A stretch of 64,000 bases of DNA from Pygmaiobacter massiliensis (GTDB lineage Bacteria > Bacillota > Clostridia > Oscillospirales > Ruminococcaceae), in contig NZ_OAML01000003.1 in NCBI RefSeq assembly GCF_900199435.1, forward strand, positions 1,567,166 to 1,631,165. The letters run 5' to 3'. The position numbers and the translations under genes were made by a program. Below are positions 1-8,583 of this stretch, in pieces. Positions within the stretch are counted from its first letter, which is position 1, and every line of letters starts with the position of its first letter. Under the pieces are notes generated by a model. That model saw only the letters and a list, made by a program, of their open reading frames with translations. It was not told the origin of the DNA and ran no database searches.

Positions 1-2
1 TC

Positions 3-1217
3 GAGGCTTCTGGTGGTCGGGCAGCTATCGGCGATATCTGCCGCATCTACAACGGAGATTCTGGACATCAGGTGCAGGCAGAGGTAGTGGGCTTTAAAAA
101 TGACAGGGTGCTGCTTATGCCCTATTCGGACATGGCAGGTATTTCAGCCGGTAACTTTGTGCGCAACACCGGGCAGCAGCTTACATTGCCAATGGGCGAT
201 TTCTTGCGTGGGCGCATCATCAATGCGGTAGGGCAGCCGATCGATGGTCTCGGCCCGTTTGAAAACGGTACCCCTTATTGCATCAGTAACACTTATATTA
301 ATCCGCTTTCTCGTCCGCCGATTCGCGAGCAGATGGAATTTGGCGTCAAAGCCATCGACGGTATGCTCACCATCGGTAAGGGACAGCGTATCGGTATCTT
401 CGCAGGTTCCGGTGTTGGTAAAAGTACCTTGATGGGCATGATTGCAAAAAACGTCAAAGCGGACATCAACGTAATTGCACTGGTGGGCGAACGTGGCCGT
501 GAGGTGCTGGAGTTCGTTCAAAAAGACCTTGGAGAAGAGGGTATGCGCCGCTCGATTCTGGTGGTGGCAACGTCGGACCAGCCTGCCATGCTGCGAATGA
601 AATGCCCGCTTGTGGCAACCGGTATTGCAGAATATTTCCGAGACCAAGGCTGCGACGTGCTGCTGATGATGGACTCGCTGACCCGCTTTGCGATGGCCCA
701 GCGTGAAATTGGCCTTGCGGTAGGAGAACCGCCGGTGGCGCGCGGCTACACTCCCTCCATCTACGCCGAGCTGCCAAAGCTGCTGGAACGAAGCGGTAAT
801 TTTAAAAAAGGCTCTATCACCGGTGTTTACACCGTGCTGGTAGAAGGCGACGACACCAACGAGCCGATTGCTGATACGGTGCGAGGTATTCTAGACGGAC
901 ATATTGTGCTCTCCCGTAAACTGGCAGCGGCCAACCATTATCCGGCCATTGATGTCAGCGCGAGCATCTCGCGTTTGATGACCGAGATTGTTTCACCGGA
1001 ACACCGCCAACACGCTTCGCGCGTGCGCGATATTCTAAGCACTTACGAAAAGAATGCCGACCTGGTTTCGATTGGCGCGTACAAGCCCGGCACCAACCCG
1101 AAGCTTGACTATGCGCTGAGCAAAATTGATGCGGTAAACGGTTTTCTGACCCAAGGCATTGACGAGGCGTTTGGCTATGAGCAGAACATTGCCGAGCTGG
1201 AACGCATTTTGCAGTAG
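3..1217 (+). CDS. fliI: Flagellar export ATPase FliI (5' end outside the window)
   Basis: This is the ATPase that energises the flagellar type III export apparatus at the cytoplasmic base of the motor. The frame is open from base 3 and already encodes FliI-like residues (a GDICRIY segment) before the first in-window GTG at 72, so the gene begins upstream. The Walker A motif GSGVGKST is at nt 405-428, followed by the F1-type segments LVGERGREV and LLMMDSLTRFA. The C-terminal region is complete. fliJ follows after 32 nt. The next expected upstream genes (fliH, fliG, fliF) lie outside the window. Identity is certain; only the N-terminus is missing. Confidence 0.96.
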   Translation, partial: EASGGRAAIGDICRIYNGDSGHQVQAEVVGFKNDRVLLMPYSDMAGISAGNFVRNTGQQLTLPMGDFLRGRIINAVGQPIDGLGPFENGTPYCISNTYINPLSRPPIREQMEFGVKAIDGMLTIGKGQRIGIFAGSGVGKSTLMGMIAKNVKADINVIALVGERGREVLEFVQKDLGEEGMRRSILVVATSDQPAMLRMKCPLVATGIAEYFRDQGCDVLLMMDSLTRFAMAQREIGLAVGEPPVARGYTPSIYAELPKLLERSGNFKKGSITGVYTVLVEGDDTNEPIADTVRGILDGHIVLSRKLAAANHYPAIDVSASISRLMTEIVSPEHRQHASRVRDILSTYEKNADLVSIGAYKPGTNPKLDYALSKIDAVNGFLTQGIDEAFGYEQNIAELERILQ

Positions 1218-1249
1218 AGAAGGACAGATAAAGTGAGGAGTCTCAGAGG

Positions 1250-1702
1250 ATGAAAAAGTTTCAGTTTTCTCTTGACACTGTGCTGGATTACAAACAGCAG
1301 GTACTGGATTCTCGACAGGGTGAATATGGCATTGCGACTGCTGCCGTGCATGTGCAGGAGCGGGTGCTGGAGCAAGCCAACCAACGTTATGCCGAGTATG
1401 GTGCCGAATATAGCAGACGGCAGGCAGAAGGTATGACTATTGCCGATGCACTGGCAGGACAAAATGCGCTGCGTGCGATGGAAAATGAAATTGCACGCGC
1501 ACAAATCCGGCTCGATGACCTGCGCAAAGAAGCAGAAGCCAAGCGCGCACAGATGGTGGAAGCAAAAAAAGAAACCGCCACCATAGAAAAGCTGCGCGAA
1601 AAGAAGCTGGACATTTATAAAAAAGAGCAGCAAAAACGCGAAGAAGCGTTTATAGATGAGCTGGTCAGCACCAACCGTGTCATGGCCGCCTCCAATATGT
1701 AA
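1250..1702 (+). CDS. fliJ: Flagellar export chaperone FliJ
   Basis: The 150-residue, charged, almost entirely alpha-helical protein is rich in Glu, Gln, Lys and Ala in heptad-like spacing, as expected for the FliJ coiled coil that inserts into the FliI hexamer and escorts export substrates. Its N-terminus (MKKFQFSLDTVLDYK) is typical of the family. It lies directly between fliI and fliK, which is the canonical position. An in-frame ATG follows a GAGG-type site. Primary sequence conservation in FliJ is low, so the call rests on N-terminal pattern, coiled-coil composition and position together. Confidence 0.88.
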   Translation: MKKFQFSLDTVLDYKQQVLDSRQGEYGIATAAVHVQERVLEQANQRYAEYGAEYSRRQAEGMTIADALAGQNALRAMENEIARAQIRLDDLRKEAEAKRAQMVEAKKETATIEKLREKKLDIYKKEQQKREEAFIDELVSTNRVMAASNM

Positions 1703-1742
1703 TTTCGCGTTTTTGCGCAGTTTGAAAGGAGGTGAAAATGAA

Positions 1743-2831
1743 ATGAACAGTACCAATATGCTTCTAGAAAATCTGCAATGGGCCATTGCACAGACCACAG
1801 ACCGAATGGCGGCGAGTACCGCAGCAAAGCCCGGAGCCTCGTCTGAAAACGCTGGCTTTAAAAAAATGCTCAGCGAAAAAACGCAAAACGAAGCTGGCAA
1901 AAATCCGGCGTCCACCAAGCAGGGTGACCTGACGCAAGGCACCGAGGCTGCAGAAGAGGATCTGATGCCTCAGGCACAAGCACTTGCAGCCGCGCTCATG
2001 ATGCAGCCTGCGATTGTCATGCTAGATGAAAATCCCGCGTCCGCGGCCGAGGCATTGCAGATGACCGCCCCGCTAAATGGCATGGCAGAAACGACCCCGA
2101 TGCCGCAGCTTGCGCAAAACGACACCGCAGCAAAACCGGCACCGCAGCCCGAGCTTGCCAATACGGCGATACCTGCCGAGATGCAGCTTCAAGAATCCCA
2201 AGTCGCTGAAAAGCCGATTCTTTCGCAGCCTGTGACGGCGCAGCCCGAGGTGATTGCCGCAACCGAAGAAAATGCAGCATTGCAGCCCGCCCGCGTCATT
2301 GAGCCACAAACGAAAAAAGAAGAAATGCCGCTGGACGGTGATTTACAGCCGGTATTTGGCGAAATTGAACATCTGCCCGTGAAAGTTGCAGAGCCGCAAG
2401 CCGTGGTAGAAGCAGAAACCCCTGATGTGGAAGTGCAGCTGGCAAAGCAGATCGACAAAGCCTGCAAAAACGGTGCAACCAAGCTTGAGATTGCACTTTC
2501 GCCCGAAACCTTTGGCACTGTCACGGTGGAAATGATTCGTACCGAAGACGGCGCGCTGAGACTAATGATGACCGCCAGCACAGACCGCGGGCAGACGTTA
2601 TTGGAAAAACACGCTTCCGGCCTGCAGGGAATGCTTGCAGAAAGCAACCGTGCTCCGGTACAGGTAGAAGTGCAGCGTCAGTCGGAAAGCCAATGGACCC
2701 AGCACTCGTACGATCGCGAAGGCGGCGGGGGACAGCAGCAACAACAGCGCCGGCAGCAGCATAATGAGAATCAGGACTTCCTGGACCGGCTCCGGCTTGG
2801 ACTCACAGAACGTGAAAGTTTCACGCTATAA
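1743..2831 (+). CDS. fliK: Flagellar hook-length control protein FliK
   Basis: FliK measures hook length and triggers the switch of export specificity. The ATG at 1743 sits 10 nt after a perfect AAAGGAGG (1725-1732); the longer frame from 1656 overlaps fliJ and lacks a site. The 362-residue product has a low-complexity Ala/Gln/Glu/Pro-rich N-terminal two thirds, the ruler part, and a conserved C-terminal Flg_hook domain at about residues 215-315 (LEIALSPETFGTVTVEM). A Gly/Gln-rich tail follows. It precedes flgD by 19 nt. The N-terminal part is expected to diverge quickly between species. Confidence 0.9.
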   Translation: MNSTNMLLENLQWAIAQTTDRMAASTAAKPGASSENAGFKKMLSEKTQNEAGKNPASTKQGDLTQGTEAAEEDLMPQAQALAAALMMQPAIVMLDENPASAAEALQMTAPLNGMAETTPMPQLAQNDTAAKPAPQPELANTAIPAEMQLQESQVAEKPILSQPVTAQPEVIAATEENAALQPARVIEPQTKKEEMPLDGDLQPVFGEIEHLPVKVAEPQAVVEAETPDVEVQLAKQIDKACKNGATKLEIALSPETFGTVTVEMIRTEDGALRLMMTASTDRGQTLLEKHASGLQGMLAESNRAPVQVEVQRQSESQWTQHSYDREGGGGQQQQQRRQQHNENQDFLDRLRLGLTERESFTL

Positions 2832-2850
2832 TGCAGAAAGGAGTACCAAC

Positions 2851-3378
2851 ATGGCAAACACATTGACAGGCCTGGACATCAGCTCTGTACTGAGTGGCGC
2901 AAACAGCACTACGATTAACAGCAGCAATAAGTCCGCGGGCTCTAATTCGTTGGACATGGATGATTTTCTCAACCTGATTGTCCAGCAATTCCAAAACCAG
3001 GATATTGAAAATGCCGCATCTACCAGTGATATGCTAAACCAATTGGTGCAGATGACGACAATTCAAGCAATCTCAAACATCACTGATGCAACTACGATGA
3101 TGTACACCGCAAGCCTCGTAGGCAAAGAAGTTACCATCGGCCAGTACGACAAAAACGGCAAGCTGGAAGAAATTGTTGGCACCGTAACAGCTACCGGCAC
3201 CTATGGCGGCCAGCCCGTTATTTTTGTAGATGGTAAAAGCTACAGCCTCAGTTCGATTATGGCAGTGGGCCGCTTGCCAGACCCGGATCCCAAACCGGAC
3301 CCAGATCCAGATCCCAAACCCGATCCGGAGCCTGACCCGAAACCGGAACCCGACCCAACCACCCCGGTAACCACATAA
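2851..3378 (+). CDS. flgD: Hook assembly scaffold FlgD with Pro-Asp repeat tail
   Basis: FlgD caps the growing hook and is needed for FlgE polymerisation. The ATG at 2851 follows AAAGGAG at 2838-2844. The N-terminal half shows the family signature around residues 31-70 (MDDFLNLIVQQFQNQD and the following MLNQLVQM). A short beta-rich segment follows (about residues 85-135, VGKEVTIGQYDKNGK). The protein then ends in an unusual stretch of about 33 residues built from PDPDPKPDPE-type units. At 175 residues it is shorter than FlgD proteins that carry the full tudor/Ig-like domains. The next gene starts 15 nt downstream. Confidence 0.88.
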   Translation: MANTLTGLDISSVLSGANSTTINSSNKSAGSNSLDMDDFLNLIVQQFQNQDIENAASTSDMLNQLVQMTTIQAISNITDATTMMYTASLVGKEVTIGQYDKNGKLEEIVGTVTATGTYGGQPVIFVDGKSYSLSSIMAVGRLPDPDPKPDPDPDPKPDPEPDPKPEPDPTTPVTT

Positions 3379-3392
3379 AGGGGGCGAGCTGA

Positions 3393-3764
3393 GTGATCGA
3401 ACGGATTTCACCTTATTCGCAGCTACAGACTACAGCCCCGGCACAGAAAAAACAAACCGGCGGATTTGGCTCGGTACTTCAGCAAAAGCTGCAGGAAAAT
3501 GAAAATGGCAGCCAGGTTGCATTTTCAAAGCATGCAATTGCCCGCGCCGAAGAACGCGGTATTGAAGTTACCCCGGAGCTTGTGGATCAATTATCCGGCT
3601 CGGTGGAACGTGCGCAGGCCAAAGGGGTTACCAATGTACTGGCCTTTGATGCCACCCGTGCTTTTATCATTAACGTTCCGCACAACCGCGTAATCACCAC
3701 CCTTACTCAAGACGAGATGAAAGAAAACATTTTCACAAATATCGATGGCGCCGTGCTCCTGTAA
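3393..3764 (+). CDS. Small flagellar-operon protein (TIGR02530-like)
   Basis: The 123-residue protein starts with GTG after an AAAGGGGG site. It has a Pro/Gln-rich N-terminus and a C-terminal half (about residues 45-123) with a FSKHAIARAEERGI motif followed by a stretch ending in LTQDEMKENIFTNIDGAVLL. This pattern and the location between flgD and flgE match the small flagellar-operon protein found in this slot in many Firmicutes. Its molecular role is not firmly established; a chaperone or hook-assembly accessory role is inferred from position alone. Confidence 0.75.
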   Translation: MIERISPYSQLQTTAPAQKKQTGGFGSVLQQKLQENENGSQVAFSKHAIARAEERGIEVTPELVDQLSGSVERAQAKGVTNVLAFDATRAFIINVPHNRVITTLTQDEMKENIFTNIDGAVLL

Positions 3765-3795
3765 ATGACAGAAGGCAGGACCGTATGGATGTCTT

Positions 3796-3821
3796 GGAGA
3801 AGGTTAGATGAACGCTTCTCC
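3796..3821 (+). other. Hairpin upstream of flgE
   Basis: GGAGAAG (3796-3802) is perfectly complementary to CTTCTCC (3815-3821) across a 12-nt loop. It lies in the 86-nt gap before flgE and is not followed by a U-run, so it is not a classical terminator. A role in processing or mRNA stability is possible; no function can be assigned from sequence. Confidence 0.4.
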
Positions 3822-3850
3822 GGCGGCGCACATATAAAGGAGATTACAAT

Positions 3851-4957
3851 ATGACAGGTGCAATGTACGCAGCAGTTGCCGGCATGAAGTCTCACATGAA
3901 CAAACTGAATGTCATCGGCAACAACGTGGCAAACGTAAATACCTACGGTTATAAAACCGGCCGTGCAACCTTTACCGAATCGCTGTACACCAGCGTTCGC
4001 ACCGGTTCTAACGGCACTACCGCTATCGGCGGTACCAACCCGGCACAGATTGGCTATGGCTGCCAGATCAGCACAATCGACCTGGATATGAGCACGAAAA
4101 ACTATGTGCCCACCGGTGGCCCGCTTCACTGCATGATCAATGGCGACGGCTTTTTGATGGTCGGCGACAAAAACTCGGCCATCAATGGCGCAGATGCAGT
4201 AAAAGATTTGAACCTCTCCCGCGTGGGCGATCTCAGCTTTGACGCAAACGGCTACCTCGTAGACGGACGCGGCAACGTGGTTTACGGCTTTGTTACCGCA
4301 ACCGGCGTAAACGGCAGCGGCTCCGCAGACTACGCCAATGGCGGCAATGCAAACCAGACTGCCGGCGTGAGCACCGAGCTCGTACCCATCCGCTTGCCGA
4401 TGGCTTCCGTCGCAGGTGCAACCGGCGCAAACGCTCCGGCATATGAAGGCTCTGCGGTTTACCCGTATGTTGATGCAGCCGGCAAAACACATGATGCGAC
4501 CACCAACGTCCCCGCCGCAGATGCAAAACGTATTCAACTTGAGAGCGTCAGCATCGATGCAACCGGCAAAATCACGGGCATTAACAAAGCAACCGATGAA
4601 ACCGTTGTAGTTGGCTATGTTGCCATTGCCAGTGTGGACAACCCGAACGGCGTAACCCACACCGAAGGCCCCTACTACCGCGCACTCGGCGGTGCAGGCG
4701 ACGTGCGCGTTGCAACCGTTGGCAATACCGTAAAAGGTTATTTGAACAACAAGGCTCCTGGCGCAGCAAACCCGGCTGATTTGATTTCTGGCACCGGCGG
4801 CACCAAATTGGTACCCAACGGCCTGGAATCTTCCGGCACTGACATCGCAAACGAATTTTCTGAAATGATCACCACCCAGCGTGGCTATCAGGCAAATACC
4901 CGTATTATTACGGTTACTGACTCGATGCTGGAAGAAATGGTGAATATCAAGCGCTAA
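3851..4957 (+). CDS. flgE: Flagellar hook protein FlgE
   Basis: This is the structural subunit of the hook, the universal joint outside the cell. The 368-residue protein has the N-terminal rod/hook signature (LNVIGNNVANVNTYGYKT, about residues 19-36) and the C-terminal helix ending SSGTDIANEFSEMITTQRGYQANTRIITVTDSMLEEMVNI (quoted as separate family blocks: SSGTDIANEFSEMI and TTQRGYQANTRIIT). The variable Ala/Gly/Asn-rich middle (about residues 90-260) forms the exposed domains. The start follows AAAGGAG. flbD comes after a gap holding a strong hairpin. Confidence 0.95.
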   Translation: MTGAMYAAVAGMKSHMNKLNVIGNNVANVNTYGYKTGRATFTESLYTSVRTGSNGTTAIGGTNPAQIGYGCQISTIDLDMSTKNYVPTGGPLHCMINGDGFLMVGDKNSAINGADAVKDLNLSRVGDLSFDANGYLVDGRGNVVYGFVTATGVNGSGSADYANGGNANQTAGVSTELVPIRLPMASVAGATGANAPAYEGSAVYPYVDAAGKTHDATTNVPAADAKRIQLESVSIDATGKITGINKATDETVVVGYVAIASVDNPNGVTHTEGPYYRALGGAGDVRVATVGNTVKGYLNNKAPGAANPADLISGTGGTKLVPNGLESSGTDIANEFSEMITTQRGYQANTRIITVTDSMLEEMVNIKR

Positions 4958-4974
4958 TCTCTAACGCTGTAGGC

Positions 4975-4998
4975 CCGGCGGAGAACAGTCTCCGCCGG
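4975..4998 (+). other. GC-rich hairpin in the flgE-flbD gap
   Basis: CCGGCGGAGA (4975-4984) pairs perfectly with TCTCCGCCGG (4989-4998) around a 4-nt loop, and flanking AGGC/GCCT could extend the stem. There is no U-run after it. It starts 18 nt after the flgE stop, so it is well placed to protect the 3' end of a processed flgE message or to reduce read-through. Confidence 0.5.
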
Positions 4999-5024
4999 AA
5001 GCCTGCAACAGAAAGGCGGGCTTT

Positions 5025-5240
5025 ATGATTGTTTTGACAAAGATGAACGGGGAGCGGTTTCTTGTAAATCATCTTCAAATTGAATGCATCGAGACGATTC
5101 CGGAATCTAAAATTGTTATGATGAACCACGATTTTTACATCGTGCGCGAAAACACAGTTCAAATCATCGATAAAATTGCGCAATACAATGCCAAAGTGCA
5201 GGATATCCATCGTCAACTGACGATTATGGATCGCCGATAA
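5025..5240 (+). CDS. flbD: FlbD family flagellar protein
   Basis: The 71-residue protein has the FlbD family pattern: a start like MIVLTKMNGERFLVNHLQIE followed by an IETIPES segment and a helical C-terminus. Its position between flgE and motA is the standard one in Clostridia (in Bacillus the homologue is linked to swarming). A GAAAGGCGGG site precedes the ATG. Its biochemical role is not known, so the call is one of family membership rather than mechanism. Confidence 0.85.
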   Translation: MIVLTKMNGERFLVNHLQIECIETIPESKIVMMNHDFYIVRENTVQIIDKIAQYNAKVQDIHRQLTIMDRR

Positions 5241-5259
5241 GAGGATACCTTTGAAAAAG

Positions 5260-5280
5260 CCGGGTGCCGAAGACACCCGG
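5260..5280 (+). other. Hairpin abutting the motA ribosome site
   Basis: CCGGGTG (5260-5266) pairs with CACCCGG (5274-5280) over a 7-nt loop. The 3' arm runs directly into the GGAGGAGG ribosome site (about 5279-5286) of motA, so the stem could modulate motA translation. Confidence 0.4.
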
Positions 5281-5299
5281 GAGGAGGCAAAAGTTATTC

Positions 5300-6133
5300 A
5301 TGAACATTACATACTTAATTGGCAGCGTGCTTGCTACGGGGTTCATCATGCTGGGCATGATGTTTACTTCGGTAAACGGTGCGATGACAGTTGTGCCCAG
5401 CCAGTTGATCAACTTCTTCGATCCGTCGAGCATTATGATCACTGTGGGTTGTACGCTGGCTGTTGTAATCGCGAGCTTTCCGGCAAAGATGCTCAAATCA
5501 ATGCCGAAGCACTTCAAAATCATGCTCAACACCAAAAAGTTCAACCCCATGTATTACATTGAGGAGTTGACCGAGCTTGCTACCGTAGCCAGAAAAAATG
5601 GTTTGCTTGCGCTGGAAGAAAAGGCGAACCAGCAGCAGGACCCGTTTTTTAAACAGGCAATTATGCTGATTGTGGATGCAAACGACCCGGACAAAGTTCG
5701 CGGCATTCTGAATAATGACATCGAATGTATGTCTTGCCGCCACGATGATGTGGCAGGCATGTACGAGAAAGCCTCTTCGGTGGCACCGGCTTTTGGTATG
5801 GTGGGTACCCTGGTTGGTTTGATTAATATGCTCAAGAACATGAACATGGATGCAGGCGGCTCATCCAGCATCGGCACCGATATGGGTACAGCGCTGATTA
5901 CCACCTTATATGGCTGTATTCTTGCACACATGGTTTTTAACCCGATTGCATCGAACCTGCGCTCTCGCGATGAAGAAGAGGTTCTCTGCAAAATGATTAT
6001 TGTAGAGGGCATCACTTCGATTCAAGCCGGTGAAAATCCGAAATTCTTGAAAGAAAAACTGCTGACCTTTATGGCTCAGAAGCAACGTGATGCAAGCATG
6101 ACGACCGGCAAAGGCAAAAAATCCAAAGACTAA
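5300..6133 (+). CDS. motA: Flagellar motor stator protein MotA
   Basis: MotA forms the ion-conducting stator with MotB and contacts FliG at the rotor. The ATG at 5300 (MNITYLIGSV) follows GGGAGGAGG; an in-frame GTG at 5264 lies inside the hairpin and is less likely. The 277-residue product has four hydrophobic segments: two near the N-terminus (about 1-25 and 33-55) and two after the cytoplasmic loop (about 150-215, containing PAFGMVGTLVGLI). The cytoplasmic loop between about 65 and 150 is charged. motB follows after 42 nt. Ion specificity cannot be decided from sequence alone. Confidence 0.95.
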   Translation: MNITYLIGSVLATGFIMLGMMFTSVNGAMTVVPSQLINFFDPSSIMITVGCTLAVVIASFPAKMLKSMPKHFKIMLNTKKFNPMYYIEELTELATVARKNGLLALEEKANQQQDPFFKQAIMLIVDANDPDKVRGILNNDIECMSCRHDDVAGMYEKASSVAPAFGMVGTLVGLINMLKNMNMDAGGSSSIGTDMGTALITTLYGCILAHMVFNPIASNLRSRDEEEVLCKMIIVEGITSIQAGENPKFLKEKLLTFMAQKQRDASMTTGKGKKSKD

Positions 6134-6175
6134 TGATGCAGAGCAGCAAAATAAAAGTGGGACGGGAGTGAGAAG

Positions 6176-7042
6176 ATGAAACGGAAAAAAGGCGGCGAGG
6201 GCGGCGCAAGTTGGATGGACACCTACGGTGACATGGTAACGCTGCTGTTGTGCTTTTTTGTATTGCTTTACTCCATGTCTACGCTGGACCAGCAAAAATG
6301 GCAGCAGGTAGTACAAAGTTTCAACCCTGATGCAATTGAAGAAATGATGCAGGCAAGCGGCAATAACGGGCCTAACGCCAACACCGATAAGCCCGGGGGC
6401 AGCCCGGCAGCACAGGCAACCACACAAGAACAGGTGGATGCAATGCTGGAGCAGCTTTATGAGCAGCTTACAAGTTACACTCAGGCACAGGGGACGGAAG
6501 AAAATATCTCGGTCACCAAAGGTGATGGGTACGTATTCCTATCTTTTAACGAGGCAGTTTTTTTTGACGGCGACAGTTACATCTTGCGGCAGGACGGACA
6601 AGAGGTTTTGAACGAGGTAAGCGCGATGCTCGACAAAGCGGCCGGCGGTATTGATGAAATCAAGGTGCTGGGACATACCGCACAGAGCAACCCGCAGATG
6701 CCGAACAATCCCTCATTGGACCGTTTCCTTGCATCAAACCGAGCAACCGTGGTACTGGTTTACCTGCAGGAACACAGCAGCCTGGACCCGGCCCGCCTAA
6801 TCAGCGTGGGGTATGGCCAGTGGCGGCCGGTTGCCAGCAACGATTCTCCCGAAGGCCTTGCGAAAAACCGACGGGTAGAACTGATTGTAACCGGGCTGGA
6901 TGTGGAAAACGCCATGGGCGACAGCATTGCACATTATTACACAAAACGTGACGGCGGCCCCGCAAAAGAGGACGCCAGCGCCCTCGAAGATGCGCCGACA
7001 AGCACAGCTTCGGAAGCCGATTCGTCGGCAAAACCATCTTGA
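6176..7042 (+). CDS. motB: Flagellar motor stator protein MotB
   Basis: MotB anchors the stator to peptidoglycan and supplies the ion-binding Asp. The N-terminus carries the single membrane helix with the critical segment SWMDTYGDMVTLLLCFF (about residues 11-27). An Asn/Gly/Gln-rich linker follows, then an OmpA-like peptidoglycan-binding domain at about residues 130-240, ending in SVGYGQWRPVASND and KNRRVELIVTG. The last 45 residues are acidic and Ser/Ala-rich. The next gene is fliM, with no fliL between, unlike many clostridial operons. Confidence 0.95.
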   Translation: MKRKKGGEGGASWMDTYGDMVTLLLCFFVLLYSMSTLDQQKWQQVVQSFNPDAIEEMMQASGNNGPNANTDKPGGSPAAQATTQEQVDAMLEQLYEQLTSYTQAQGTEENISVTKGDGYVFLSFNEAVFFDGDSYILRQDGQEVLNEVSAMLDKAAGGIDEIKVLGHTAQSNPQMPNNPSLDRFLASNRATVVLVYLQEHSSLDPARLISVGYGQWRPVASNDSPEGLAKNRRVELIVTGLDVENAMGDSIAHYYTKRDGGPAKEDASALEDAPTSTASEADSSAKPS

Positions 7043-7058
7043 TAAGAGAGGATAAGCA

Positions 7059-8081
7059 ATGGCAGAAGTATTATCACAAAGTCAAATTGATGCCTTGCTC
7101 AATGCCGCTCTGAGTGGCGAGATGAGCTTAGACGAAAAGGCAGAAGAAAACGCACAGACCAAATATCGCAAATATGACTTTTACAGCCCGCGAAAATTCA
7201 CAAAAGACCGCATAAAAATGCTAAACAGCATTTTTGAAAACTACACCAGAATGATTAACAACCGAATCAACAGCATGCTGCACACCAACTGTGAGATTTC
7301 GGTAGAATCGGTGGAAGAACAGCGTTATTACGAGTTTTCGAATGCACTTACCGAGGGCGATGTTCTTACTTTGTCGTATTTGGAACTGAAAGACAAACTA
7401 GAGGATTCTCCCGTGCTGGTACATCTTACGACGCCGTTAATGCTAAGCATGATGGACCGGATGATGGGCGGCGAGGGGGAAGTGGACAACGAAGTTTCGG
7501 CAGAATATTCGTTTACTGACCTTGAATTGGAACTTTACCAGAGCATCGTACAAGACCTCATCTCTGTGATGGGCACCAGCTGGGAGAGTTACATCAACCT
7601 TCAATTTTTGTACAAGCGTATTGAAGTAAACCCCACACTGGTACAACTGATTGGCCTGGATGAAACAGTCGTCATCGTGGCAATCAAAATTAAGTTTGCA
7701 AACTGCGAAGGGCAATTGAGTGTTTGTTTGCCGGCAATGATGCTGACTAACATTTTTGCCGAAATCAACCGCGAGAACCCCGGCAGAAAGCTTTCCAATG
7801 AGGATTATTCGACTCAGATATTTGATAGTCTGCGTGATTCTGATTTGGAAGTCGTGGCAGTGATGGGCAGTACACAGCTTCAACTGCGCGACATTTACCA
7901 CCTGCAACAAGGCGATGTTATTAATTTAAGCCATCCGCAAAACAGCCCCATTTATTTAAAGGTGGGCAATCAGGTATGGTTTAATGGAAGAATGGGCACT
8001 TACAAAAAAAACATGGCGGTCAAAGTAGGAGAAACCTTCTATAAGGCCGAACAAAGGAGCGAACATAAGGATGAAAACTAA
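7059..8081 (+). CDS. fliM: Flagellar motor switch protein FliM
   Basis: FliM forms the C-ring that sets rotation direction. The N-terminal CheY-P binding peptide LSQSQIDALLNAAL is at residues 5-18. A CheC-like middle domain follows (about residues 45-230), then a C-terminal SpoA/FliN-like domain (about 250-325, with LQQGDVINL). At 340 residues it has the normal length. It overlaps the next gene by 11 nt, so translation is probably coupled to fliY. Confidence 0.95.
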   Translation: MAEVLSQSQIDALLNAALSGEMSLDEKAEENAQTKYRKYDFYSPRKFTKDRIKMLNSIFENYTRMINNRINSMLHTNCEISVESVEEQRYYEFSNALTEGDVLTLSYLELKDKLEDSPVLVHLTTPLMLSMMDRMMGGEGEVDNEVSAEYSFTDLELELYQSIVQDLISVMGTSWESYINLQFLYKRIEVNPTLVQLIGLDETVVIVAIKIKFANCEGQLSVCLPAMMLTNIFAEINRENPGRKLSNEDYSTQIFDSLRDSDLEVVAVMGSTQLQLRDIYHLQQGDVINLSHPQNSPIYLKVGNQVWFNGRMGTYKKNMAVKVGETFYKAEQRSEHKDEN

Positions 8082-8583
8082 TATTTTCAGCCCGATGGAG
8101 ATTGATGCCATCGGCGAAATTATGAATATCAGTCTCGGCTCCTCGGCGACTGCGGTTTCGAATATGCTGGATCGCCGTGTCGACATTACGACACCCTGCG
8201 TGTCTGTAGAGACGATTAAGGATTTTACTCTCGGTAATATCCAACCCGCGATGGGGGTCGAAATCAAGTACACATCCGGGCTGGAAGGCAGTAATATTAT
8301 GCTGCTGAAAAAGAACGACATTAAAATTATCGTAGATATTTTAATGGGCAGCGAGACGCCAGAGGAAGAATTTGAGCTAAACGAACTGACCATTAGTGCC
8401 GTTTGCGAAGTTATGAACCAGATGATGGGCGCTGCTTCTACCGCACTTTCTGATTTTCTTGGTCGGCTGGTTAATATTTCAACCCCTGAATCGCTGGACT
8501 TACAGGATTTTGATGCCTTCAAGCGTTCGCGTTTTCAGCGCAGCAGCTGGAGATGCCTACCCTTGAGGCAACGGAAAAACTGA
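8071..8583 (+). CDS. fliY: FliY N-terminal part (CheC-like domain), truncated by a frame change
   Basis: FliY is the Gram-positive switch protein that combines a CheY-P phosphatase (CheC-like) domain with a C-terminal FliN domain. This frame holds both phosphatase motifs: EIMNISLGSSATAVSNML (from about residue 17) and EVMNQMMGAASTALSDFL (from about residue 113), each followed by a conserved Pro. After LDLQDFDAF (around residue 149) homology stops, and the frame runs through a basic, non-family tail (RSRFQRSSWRCLPLRQ) to a stop. The second half of the CheC fold and the linker are missing. The FliN part continues in another frame at 8553. Confidence 0.8.
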   Translation: MKTNIFSPMEIDAIGEIMNISLGSSATAVSNMLDRRVDITTPCVSVETIKDFTLGNIQPAMGVEIKYTSGLEGSNIMLLKKNDIKIIVDILMGSETPEEEFELNELTISAVCEVMNQMMGAASTALSDFLGRLVNISTPESLDLQDFDAFKRSRFQRSSWRCLPLRQRKN

